A DNA stretch of 64,000 nucleotides from Terriglobia bacterium (GTDB lineage Bacteria > Acidobacteriota > Terriglobia > UBA7540), in contig JAIQEZ010000001.1 of assembly GCA_020073545.1 (NCBI GenBank), positions 33,430 to 97,429 of the forward strand, read 5' to 3'. The position numbers were made by a program, and so were the translations under genes. Positions 28,921-37,430 of the stretch are shown here, piece after piece. The notes beneath the pieces were generated by a model. That model was given only the letters and a program-made list of their open reading frames with translations, searched no databases and was not told where the DNA came from. Numbering within the stretch: the first letter of the stretch is position 1; the number at the start of each line of letters is the position of its first letter.

Positions 28921-29652
28921 TCAGTCCCGCTTGATCAGGGCGGCAGCGTGGCGTTCCATCTCGGAGGCTGCGGTGACGTGCTCGGGATAGTTCACCACCT
29001 GAATTTCCGCCGTGAAGCGGTTGGTGGCGCCGGAAGCGTCCGCAAGGCCTTCGGAAAGCCGGTCGGCGGCTTGCTGGGCCACCGCTCGGCTGGTGTTGGG
29101 CAGGACGATAGCGAAAACGTCGACGGAGAGACGGTAAAGAGAGTCTTCCCCGCGCAGTTTTCGCCCGAGAACCTTAGCGGCGTCGCCGAGGGCCACCTGG
29201 GCCTGCGGGCCTTGGGCGAACGGCTTCGCAGGGTCCAGGCGCACGAGGATGAGAGAGAGCGGCTCGTTCGTCTGGTGGGTGCGGCGAAAGTCCATGGCGA
29301 GCCGATCCTGAAAATGGCTTAGTCCCAACAAGGTTCCCAGCAGTTCGGCGCTCGACTGCTCCTGGAGGCGCGCCATCTGTCCCCTTTCCTCGAAAAGTCT
29401 GGTGCGGAGCTGTTGGACCACGCGCTGCCGGTTCACCAGATAAGCCACCATGAGGATACACAGTACGCAAAAGCCAAAGAACAGAGCGCGCGAGGGCGGT
29501 GCAGCCGGCCCTGCGGTCTTGCCGAAGACCATGGGATACATCAGCAAGGCCATGCCCGCTCCCAGGATGAGGATCATCCCGAGCGCCAGCAAGAACAACT
29601 GCCGGTCGCGACGCTGAAGCGTCTGCTGATTGAGCTTGTCAAAGACATCCAT
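28921..29652 (-). CDS. Membrane-anchored degenerate GGDEF-like protein
   Basis: Two TM segments; 'LSLILVRLDPAKPFAQG...LYRLSVDVFAIVLPNTSRAVAQQAADRL' matches GGDEF layout without the motif. Confidence 0.6.
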   Translation of the reverse strand: MDVFDKLNQQTLQRRDRQLFLLALGMILILGAGMALLMYPMVFGKTAGPAAPPSRALFFGFCVLCILMVAYLVNRQRVVQQLRTRLFEERGQMARLQEQSSAELLGTLLGLSHFQDRLAMDFRRTHQTNEPLSLILVRLDPAKPFAQGPQAQVALGDAAKVLGRKLRGEDSLYRLSVDVFAIVLPNTSRAVAQQAADRLSEGLADASGATNRFTAEIQVVNYPEHVTAASEMERHAAALIKRD

Positions 29653-29923
29653 GGGTAGCTCCTCGCAAGAGGGAATGCGAAACAGCCCTCGTCGGCAGCA
29701 ATCCTTCAGCACCCAGCGCTGCTGACGTCGCGGATGCGTCCTATAACACTCCTCGGCTGCTGTGTCAATCGGGACCTGCAGTGTGTGCCAGGAGCGACGC
29801 AGCGCGCCGTGCACCAAGCAGCAGTCTCCCGGGTTGCGGCGCGGAAGGGCGTTCGGGCGTTGCGCAGTTCGGTACGACCGCATAGAATGTGCGGTCCTCA
29901 ACGCGGGGCGCAAGCTGGCAAGC

Positions 29924-30532
29924 ATGCTGAAGTCTCTCTCCACGAAACTCGGCCAAGTGCTGGTCCTCTACGGGGGTTGGGGATTGTTCGCGATGTCGTT
30001 TCTGGACTCTTCGTTCATTCCGTTTCCGGTCGTGAATGATTTGGCCCTCATGGTAATGGCCAGCAAGCAGCCTGCCCGGTGGCCTTTCTATGGGCTCCAG
30101 AGCACGCTGGGCTCGATCTGCGGGGCGTATCTCCTATACGGAATCGCCCGCAGGGGTGGAACCTTCTTCTGGCGCCAGACTACGCCGCAGGCCGTCACCC
30201 ACGTCCAAGGTTGGCTGCGACGAAACGATTTCGTGGCGATTCTGGTGGCGTCGTTGCTTCCTCCGCCGGCGCCGCTGAAAGTGTTCATCCTGACCGCCGG
30301 TCTGCTGCGTGTCAACGCGCTGCACTTCGGCTTGGCGCTGCTGGCGGGCCGCGGGCTGAGATTCGCCGCGGAGGCGTGGCTGGGCGCGCACTACGGCGTC
30401 CGGGCGCAGGATTACTTGCGTCACAATTTGGGCTGGGCGTCGCTGGCCACCGCGGTCATGGTGATTGGGATGGCGCTGCTCTATCGGTGGTGGAAGCGCC
30501 GGTTCGACGGGAACTCACCTCAGGCTGCATAG
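29924..30532 (+). CDS. VTT/DedA-like (SNARE-associated) membrane protein
   Basis: 'GLFAMSFLDSSFIPFPVVNDLALM', 'LQSTLGSICGAYLLYGIAR', 'LLPPPAPLKVFILTAGLLRV'. Confidence 0.8.
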   Translation: MLKSLSTKLGQVLVLYGGWGLFAMSFLDSSFIPFPVVNDLALMVMASKQPARWPFYGLQSTLGSICGAYLLYGIARRGGTFFWRQTTPQAVTHVQGWLRRNDFVAILVASLLPPPAPLKVFILTAGLLRVNALHFGLALLAGRGLRFAAEAWLGAHYGVRAQDYLRHNLGWASLATAVMVIGMALLYRWWKRRFDGNSPQAA

Positions 30533-30554
30533 CAGAATCATACTGCAACGCGAT

Positions 30555-31571
30555 TCAATCCTCGCCTGGCCGCACTGGCGAGGCGAAGCGGAAGGATTCC
30601 GAGCGGGTCTGCCGCGTGTTGTCCAGTTCGATCTCCGCCACGAAACTTCGAGACTGCGCAGAGCCGCGATAAAACCTCAAATCACGCAAGCTCACCAGAA
30701 AACCCTCGCCACTCTCATCGACCTTTCCCCACGGAAAACGGGCAAAGTCCATAAAGATGCGGCCGGTGCGAGTCTGCATGGCAGCTTCGAGCGCGGGTGA
30801 CGGCTCCGGCTTGTTGAATGTCCGGATTGTTTCCGGAGGGTTATCCGGATCCAACGCGTTCACGTGCAGGACGAGGAAGGACGTCTCGGTTTCGACCACA
30901 CCGGTCCATGCGAAAGGATTCCCCGGAGATGGGAAAGCTCCGAACCTCTGCGGGTTCTGATCGGAATAGGTGCGGCTGTCAAGGATGCTCAGCGCGCGCC
31001 GGTGGGCGAAGTCGCGCACCCCCCACAACAGCGTCATCGCGCAGAGGGAGAAGACCGCGCCACGCATCGGGCGCGGCTTGCGTGCGCCGACTTCTTCTGA
31101 AACCAGCCGCAGTACCCAGGGTACTCCCATCCCCAGGGCCAGCAAAACCAGCAAGGGCGGGTCGAAAATGAACATGATATCCGCCGCATACCAGCGTCCA
31201 CTGAAGGGCAGGAAGGGACGAACGCCATACGAGTTGGTGAAGTCGAGCAGCAGGTGGCTGGCGGTTCCCAGGAACGCTGCCAGCATCAGCCACCCGGCAT
31301 TCAGGGGAAGGTTGGGCCTGGGGCGAACCCTCTTGCCCATAAAGTACATAACACTTGATAGGATAATGGACAATACTATGATGCCCAGGAAAGAATGGGT
31401 AATACCTCGATGGTATTTCAGGTAAGTCGCACTATCCTTGAGGCGCGCCACCAGATCGATATCCGGAGCATTGGCGCCCAATATCACCGTGAGCGTGGCA
31501 AAACGCGTCTTCCGGTTGAGCCCCGTGTGGCTGATGGCTATCGCGGTCAGGGTGTGAGTCAGGTTATCCAC
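30555..31571 (-). CDS. Membrane-bound metal-dependent hydrolase (YdjM/DUF457 family)
   Basis: 'MDNLTHTLTAIAISHTGL...LGANAPDIDLVARL...YHRGITHSFLG...SHLLLDFTNSYGVRPFLPFS'. Confidence 0.88.
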   Translation of the reverse strand: MDNLTHTLTAIAISHTGLNRKTRFATLTVILGANAPDIDLVARLKDSATYLKYHRGITHSFLGIIVLSIILSSVMYFMGKRVRPRPNLPLNAGWLMLAAFLGTASHLLLDFTNSYGVRPFLPFSGRWYAADIMFIFDPPLLVLLALGMGVPWVLRLVSEEVGARKPRPMRGAVFSLCAMTLLWGVRDFAHRRALSILDSRTYSDQNPQRFGAFPSPGNPFAWTGVVETETSFLVLHVNALDPDNPPETIRTFNKPEPSPALEAAMQTRTGRIFMDFARFPWGKVDESGEGFLVSLRDLRFYRGSAQSRSFVAEIELDNTRQTRSESFRFASPVRPGED

Positions 31572-31652
31572 GTTTGCGTCCGGCTCCCCGAGAGAGAAGA
31601 CAAATGCTATATTACGCCTGACGCGCTTGCAGAATCGATCTCGGACTTCGCG

Positions 31653-32591
31653 TCACGGCACGAGGACGGTAAGCGCGTCCGGCACGATTTCGAACGTGGC
31701 GGGCAGCGCCCCCGCCAGTTCGCCATCGAGCTCGAAGCGAATGGTCGTGGCGGTGTCACCGGGAGTACAGACCACCTGGGCGCTTTGGTGGAGCTCGACA
31801 TCCCTCAGGCGCAAGTGCTGGCGTGCCAGCGTGGCCAAGGCGTAAAACAGATAGCGCGCGCGGCTGCGGCTCGAGAACGAACACACGGCGAAGCGCGGGG
31901 CAAAGAGGTCTGCGCTGGGCGCGAGATGGAGCCAGCCGGCATAGAGCCGGGTGCGATGAACGACCGCGAAAGTGCCCTGCTGCGCGTGGCCGTCCAGCCG
32001 GCAGGAAAACGTCGGGAAGGGATAGCGCAGGAGCTGGCGGAAGGCTTCCAGCACATAGCCGGCGACGCCAAAACCGAGCTTGAGTCGGGAAGAAAGCTTG
32101 TAGACGATGTGTGCGTCAAAGCCGACCCCCGCCACGCTGGCGTAATACCGGCAGAACACCTCCGTCGAGGAATTGCCGCCCTCCCGCGGAGACCGCGCAC
32201 CACCCCACCGAGCCCGCCCCAGGGCAATGCGCCGCGGTGACCATTGCGGAAGCTGGCGGGCCGCGCGCATGAGACTGTGGGGCAGCCGTAACTCCCTGGC
32301 GAGGATGTTCGCCGTACCGCTGGGTAGAATGCCCAGGGGAATCTGACTCGGCGCGAGGCCATTTATAACCTCGTTGATGGTGCCATCGCCGCCGCAGACG
32401 AGGACGAGGTCTACACCACGGATGACCGCACCGTGTGCCAACTCCTGTGCCATGGCTGGTCGCGTGGTGGGAGCCAGTTCGACTTCAATCCCCGCGTCGC
32501 GCAGCATGCCCGAAACCTGCCGGACTTCTCGCTCCCGCTTCGCAGGCTGCCGCCCGGCAATCGGATTGTAAATCAGTGTGGCTTTTTTCAA
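31653..32591 (-). CDS. Diacylglycerol/lipid kinase family protein (YegS/BmrU-like)
   Basis: 'ATLIYNPIAGRQ', 'LVLVCGGDGTINEVINGLAPSQIPLGILPSGTANILARELRLP'. Confidence 0.93.
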   Translation of the reverse strand: MKKATLIYNPIAGRQPAKREREVRQVSGMLRDAGIEVELAPTTRPAMAQELAHGAVIRGVDLVLVCGGDGTINEVINGLAPSQIPLGILPSGTANILARELRLPHSLMRAARQLPQWSPRRIALGRARWGGARSPREGGNSSTEVFCRYYASVAGVGFDAHIVYKLSSRLKLGFGVAGYVLEAFRQLLRYPFPTFSCRLDGHAQQGTFAVVHRTRLYAGWLHLAPSADLFAPRFAVCSFSSRSRARYLFYALATLARQHLRLRDVELHQSAQVVCTPGDTATTIRFELDGELAGALPATFEIVPDALTVLVP

Positions 32592-32684
32592 GGAGAGGCC
32601 AGTGACTGCGGAAGGGAGTATGTTCCTTCAGGCCGGCGGAATCCTGGCGCGTTACAGCCCGAGCCGAAAGGCATCCGGGGCTTT

Positions 32685-33077
32685 TCACGGCAGCGCCATG
32701 ACGTCAGCGCCGGTGACAACTTTCTTCGCGGTCAGGTCGCCGGTTTTCTTTTCCTTTTGAACATCCACCCAAACTTCGTCGCCCATTTTGAATTGGTCGA
32801 GCGAACTGGTTTTGCCGTCCCGGATGAACTTGGTTTTCTTTCCGAGTTTCAAGGTCTGGTCCGTGCCGAACTTGGTCTTCGTCAGGATCATCTCCTTCTC
32901 GTTCAGCTCCTTGATAACTCCGTAAAGAAAACCCTGATATATGCGCGCCGTGGATGAGGGATCCCCAAAACGTGCGTTGGACGCCTTGGGGGGCTCCTTT
33001 TCCTGCTGCGCTGCCGCCGGAGCGGCCAGCCGCGCAACTCCGAGAGCAATCGCCATCAGAATCGTTTGAAGCTTCAT
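32685..33077 (-). CDS. Hypothetical secreted protein
   Basis: Signal peptide MKLQTILMAIALGVARLAAPAAAQQ; 'IKELNEKEMILTKTKFGTDQTLKLGKKTKFIRDGKTSSLDQFKMGDEVWVDVQKEKK'. Confidence 0.65.
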   Translation of the reverse strand: MKLQTILMAIALGVARLAAPAAAQQEKEPPKASNARFGDPSSTARIYQGFLYGVIKELNEKEMILTKTKFGTDQTLKLGKKTKFIRDGKTSSLDQFKMGDEVWVDVQKEKKTGDLTAKKVVTGADVMALP

Positions 33078-33420
33078 GGACCCGGATACTCCGCCAGGTT
33101 CTTCCTTCCTCAAAACGACACTAGCAGCCGGATTGCAGGCGTGTCAAGGTGCGTCGCAGATTGCTCAAGCAAAGCGGGGGATTCGCGGAGCCCGACGGCA
33201 ATAAGCACCTGCCCCCTTTGGCGGGGGCTTTTCGACAACCGGGATCGATGATTCGCCCAGCCTTCTTGCGATTCTGGCCGAGTGGCGTCCACCCGCGGAA
33301 CCCCGGCCGTAGCGCCTTGGAGATAGCGCGTGGTTGTTCGGGCCCCGCCGCGCGATGCCCAGTTCCGGAGCGTGGTCTTTGTGGTATAGTCGCGTGGAAA
33401 TTTCGCAAGGAAAAGTTACT

Positions 33421-33870
33421 ATGTCTATCGTTGAAAAAACTGAAAGAGATTTGGTGGCGGCTCTCAAGGCGCAGGAGGCACTCAAGCTTTCCGTGCTGCG
33501 CATGATGAAAGCCGCTCTGGTGAACAAGAAAGTCGAGCTGGGCAAAGTGCTCGATGACCCGGAAGCGCTGGCCGTCCTGCGGACTCTCGTAAAGCAGCGC
33601 CACGAGTCTGCCGAGGCCTTCCGCAAAGGCGGAAGAGACGACTTGGCGGACAAGGAAGAGGCCGAGATCAAGATTGTCGAAGGCTATCTACCTGCCGCGG
33701 CGAGTGAGGAAGAAATCGATGCGGCCGTTGCCGCCGCCATCGCCGAGACCGGCGCCAGCACGGCGAAGGATCTCGGCAAGGCCATGAAGGCGGCCATGGC
33801 GAAGCTGGCAGGCAAGAATGTTGACGGCAGGCGCGTGAATGAAAAGGCCCGTGCCAGGCTGGGTGGATGA
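33421..33870 (+). CDS. GatB/YqeY domain-containing protein
   Basis: 'MSIVEKTERDLVAALKAQEALKLSVLRMMKAALVNKKVELG...YLPAAASEEEIDAAV...GKNVDGRRVNEKARARL'. Confidence 0.92.
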   Translation: MSIVEKTERDLVAALKAQEALKLSVLRMMKAALVNKKVELGKVLDDPEALAVLRTLVKQRHESAEAFRKGGRDDLADKEEAEIKIVEGYLPAAASEEEIDAAVAAAIAETGASTAKDLGKAMKAAMAKLAGKNVDGRRVNEKARARLGG

Positions 33871-33987
33871 CGGCGAGCCGTCCGCCCTCGTGCACGTGTC
33901 ACCTTGAACTTTGAGTGATCGCGGGAGTGAAATCATTGTCAGGGAGCGATCTAGCCCGAGGCTTAGCGACGTCGAGGAACAAAGACT

Positions 33988-36102
33988 ATGGCCACTGAAC
34001 CCGTGAGAAAACCTGAACCCACATCTTTTCGACCTTACGTTGCGGCAGACGCCGTCATTCCCGAATTCACAGCGCGCGCGGTCATCCTGGGCGCTCTACT
34101 GGGAATCGTCTTCGGTGCGGTCACTGTTTACCTGGCACTGCGGGCAGGGCTGACGGTGAGCGCCTCAATCCCCGTCGCGGTGCTTGCCATCAGCATCTTC
34201 AAGTGGCTGGGACGATCAACCATCCTCGAAAACAACATCGTGCAGACGGCGGGCTCCGCGGGCGAATCCATTGCGGCCGGTGTGGTTTTCACCTTGCCAG
34301 CGCTGATTTTCCTCGGCTATTCGCTCGGGGTCTCGGATGTCCCGCGCGTTCTGCTGCTGGCGCTCGTCGGAAGCGTGCTCGGCGTCCTTTTCATGATTCC
34401 CCTGCGATATCAGTTGAACGTGGTGGAGCACGGCGCGCTGACGTATCCCGAAGGAACGGCTTGCGCGGATGTGCTTATCGCGGGCGAGAAGGGCGGCAGT
34501 TTTGCGGGAAAAGTCTTCGCCGGCTTCGGCCTCGGGCTGGTTTACAAGTTTCTAAATGAAGCCCTGCTTTTCTGGCGGCCACGACCGATCTACCAGCCGG
34601 GCTGGTATCCCGGGGCCACCCTGGCCGCGGACGTCACGCCGGAATACCTCGGCGTGGGTTACATCATAGGCGCGCGGACGGCGGGAATGATTTTTGCGGG
34701 CGGCGTGCTTTCCTGGCTGGTCACAATTCCCATGATCAAGTTCTTTGGAGCCGGGCTGGGGGCGCCCATCTTCCCCGGCACCGTCCTGATCCGCGACATG
34801 GATTCCTTCGCGATCTGGCGCGCCTACATCCGGCCGATTGGCGCCGGCGCCGTGGCCACGGCGGGACTGTTCACCTTGGGCCGGACTCTGCCGACGATCT
34901 TCCGTGCGTTGCGCTCGACCCTACACCAGTTGAGAAAAGGCCAAGGCGGGGCGGAGCCCGTCGCGGCGATCCGGACGGAGAGAGAACTCCCCGGCACGGT
35001 GGTCTTCGGCGGGTCGCTGGCGATGATCCTGATCGTCTGGGCCGTGCTTGCTTTCCGGATCAACCCCGGCGTCAGCGGAAATTTGGTAGCGTCTATCCTG
35101 GTCGTGGTTTTTGGTTTCCTTTTCGTGACGGTGTCCGCGCGCATCGTGGGACTGATCGGGGCGTCCGCCAATCCGATTTCGGGCATGACCATCGCGACCC
35201 TGATGCTGACGGCCTTGCTCTTTGTTGCCGCGGGCTGGACTTCCGGCGCCTATCCTGCCGTGGCGATTTCCATCGGCGGCATCGTGTGCATCGCCGCAGC
35301 GGTGGGTGGAGCTACTTCGCAATCGTTGAAGTCAGGTTTCCTGGTGGGGGCAACTCCCCGGCGCGCGGAACTGGCCATGATCGTCGGCGCCCTCACCTCT
35401 GTCCTGGTGATCGGATTCACTTTGGTGCTGCTCAATCGGGCCTACACACGGATCGAGCCGCTCACCCTGCAAAACATCGAGATGACCACGGAGATGCGCG
35501 TGGTGGGCCAGGCTTCACAAAATGAGAAGAGCTATCAGGTGATCAACGTCATCGGCTCGCACGCCATTCCGGACGGTCGCTACTACTACGATCCCGTCGA
35601 CAAGCGGATTGACTTCCAGGAACGCGTGGGCATCGGCTCCGAACGGCTTCCCGCGCCCCAGGCGGTGCTGATGAGCACCGTCATCAATGGGATCCTGCGC
35701 CGCAGCCTCCCCTGGGGGCTGGTGCTGCTCGGCGTGTTCATCGTCGTGGTCATGGAGCTCTGCGGCGTACGCTCGCTGGCCTTTGCGGTCGGTTCGTATC
35801 TGCCGATTGCCACAACCGCCCCCATCTTTATGGGCGGCGTCGTGAGTTGGCTGCTCCAGATGATCACCAAGCGCCAAGAAGGCGAAGTTTCAAGCGGCGC
35901 CTTGTTTGCCGCCGGGCTGATCGCCGGCGGTTCCATCGGTGGCCTGATCCTCGCCGCCCTCGTGGGATTCGAGGTTGATCAAAAGGTTGCAATCGGAAGC
36001 AAGTATTGGCCCGGGCTTGCCGGCTCCAGTGTCTTCGGCCTGCTGATCTTCCTGGGGATGGCTGGGGCCTTGTTCGCTGTCGGACGCAAGAAGCTTGAAT
36101 AG
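33988..36102 (+). CDS. OPT family oligopeptide/metal transporter
   Basis: 'EFTARAVILGALLGIVFGAVTVYLALRAGLTVSASIPVAVLAI', 'ENNIVQTAGSAGESIAAGVVFTLPA'. Confidence 0.95.
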   Translation: MATEPVRKPEPTSFRPYVAADAVIPEFTARAVILGALLGIVFGAVTVYLALRAGLTVSASIPVAVLAISIFKWLGRSTILENNIVQTAGSAGESIAAGVVFTLPALIFLGYSLGVSDVPRVLLLALVGSVLGVLFMIPLRYQLNVVEHGALTYPEGTACADVLIAGEKGGSFAGKVFAGFGLGLVYKFLNEALLFWRPRPIYQPGWYPGATLAADVTPEYLGVGYIIGARTAGMIFAGGVLSWLVTIPMIKFFGAGLGAPIFPGTVLIRDMDSFAIWRAYIRPIGAGAVATAGLFTLGRTLPTIFRALRSTLHQLRKGQGGAEPVAAIRTERELPGTVVFGGSLAMILIVWAVLAFRINPGVSGNLVASILVVVFGFLFVTVSARIVGLIGASANPISGMTIATLMLTALLFVAAGWTSGAYPAVAISIGGIVCIAAAVGGATSQSLKSGFLVGATPRRAELAMIVGALTSVLVIGFTLVLLNRAYTRIEPLTLQNIEMTTEMRVVGQASQNEKSYQVINVIGSHAIPDGRYYYDPVDKRIDFQERVGIGSERLPAPQAVLMSTVINGILRRSLPWGLVLLGVFIVVVMELCGVRSLAFAVGSYLPIATTAPIFMGGVVSWLLQMITKRQEGEVSSGALFAAGLIAGGSIGGLILAALVGFEVDQKVAIGSKYWPGLAGSSVFGLLIFLGMAGALFAVGRKKLE

Positions 36103-36257
36103 CAGTGACCAGTGACCAGCGAAGACGATGGAGCGATCGACCCAGCGCGTGATTGTCAATGGCTCAATGACCCGATGGCCGGATGGACTCAAACCCTCGG
36201 TTTGCTTTTCACTTGTCACTCGTCACTTGTCCCCGTTCCTGTGGTACGCTTCTAGCG

Positions 36258-37007
36258 ATGCCTCGTTATCGGCAAGTCGCATACTCATTCGGCCCGCCGC
36301 TCACGCGGATGGTCAAGTGGCTGATCTTGGTCACGAGTGCAATTTTCGTTCTCACCTACATTCCGCTGCAGGTTCTTGGTCCGGATTACTTTGCCTATCC
36401 CTTTGTATGGTTCGCGCTGAGGTCGAGCGACGTGCTCCACAGGTTCTACCTTTGGGAGCTGGTGACCTATTTGTTCCTGCACGGCGGGTGGTTCCACATC
36501 ATCTTCAACATGTTCGCGCTGTGGATGTTTGGTTCGGACCTCGAAGTCCTGTGGGGAGGGAGAAGGTTTCTCTTCTACTATTTTCTGACCGGCGTCGGCG
36601 CGGGAATTCTCGATGTGACCTTGAGTGCGCTCTTCCCCCCTGCCATCCCTACGGCCACCATTGGCTGTTCCGGAGCCGTTTATGGGTTGCTGCTGGCGTA
36701 CGGAATGACCTTTCCTGACCGCCCCATCTACCTGTACATGATCATCCCCATCAAGGCCAAGTGGTTTGTGGCCATTATGGGAACGATCGAGTTTGTGAGC
36801 TCTTTCAGCACTCCTGGGTCCGGCGTGAGTCACGTGGCGCACCTGGGCGGGATGCTCTTTGGGTTCCTTTATCTGCGCGGCAGTTCGCTTCCCTATCGCT
36901 GGCAGCTCCGATTCCACGATTGGCGGCGTGCCCGGCTACGCAGGAAATTCGACGTGTACACGCGCAACCAAGAGAGGAAAGGCGGTCCTGGGCGGTGGGT
37001 GAACTAA
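36258..37007 (+). CDS. Rhomboid family intramembrane serine protease
   Basis: 'HGGWFHIIFNMFALWMFGSDLE', GCSGAVYG active-site Ser, 'SHVAHLGGMLFGFLYL' His. Confidence 0.93.
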   Translation: MPRYRQVAYSFGPPLTRMVKWLILVTSAIFVLTYIPLQVLGPDYFAYPFVWFALRSSDVLHRFYLWELVTYLFLHGGWFHIIFNMFALWMFGSDLEVLWGGRRFLFYYFLTGVGAGILDVTLSALFPPAIPTATIGCSGAVYGLLLAYGMTFPDRPIYLYMIIPIKAKWFVAIMGTIEFVSSFSTPGSGVSHVAHLGGMLFGFLYLRGSSLPYRWQLRFHDWRRARLRRKFDVYTRNQERKGGPGRWVN

Positions 37008-37077
37008 GAATGTTGAAACATTGACACCGCTCCATCACTCGTGCTAAGTTCGTTTGCGTTGTTGGTTCTTTGACAAC

Positions 37078-37263
37078 TTGGGTTCCTGCGGTGCCCCGTT
37101 TGGACGACGGGGAAAAGGAAAGGCCGTCGAAATCGGCCGCGGTCCCGCCACTGTGATCGGCGAGCCACATCCTCCCAGGCGAGGTTGCCAGCCACTGTTC
37201 TGCCCTGCGCAGAAGGGGAAGGCTGAGGATGCGGTGATGACCCGAAAGCCAGGAAACCTGCCC
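37078..37263 (+). promoter_or_regulatory. Cobalamin (AdoCbl) riboswitch
   Basis: 'ggggaaaaggaaaggccgtcgaaatcggccgcggtcccgccactgt' B12-box region and 3' 'gaaagccaggaaacctgcc'. Confidence 0.92.
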
Positions 37264-37319
37264 AGGAACTTTCACTCAGCCTAACTCTTCGACGGAAAGA
37301 GTCCTGGGGAAGACTGCGC

Positions 37320-37358
37320 AGCCTTCCGATTCTGCCTTGAGGGATGGGAAGGCTTTTT
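37320..37358 (+). terminator. Intrinsic terminator of riboswitch expression platform
   Basis: agccttcc ... ggaaggct followed by T run, between riboswitch and receptor gene. Confidence 0.8.
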
Positions 37359-37430
37359 ATGTTTGTGCCTTCTCGTCCGGACTCCTTCCGCGTGCCCCGC
37401 CGAGAGAGCGGGGAGAAGGAGCCTCCTGTG

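Noticed and set aside
37344-37430. Upstream start of the TonB receptor ORF at 37344
   Set aside because: Lies inside the riboswitch terminator hairpin; ATG 37431 has a ggagaagga RBS and leads into a signal peptide.
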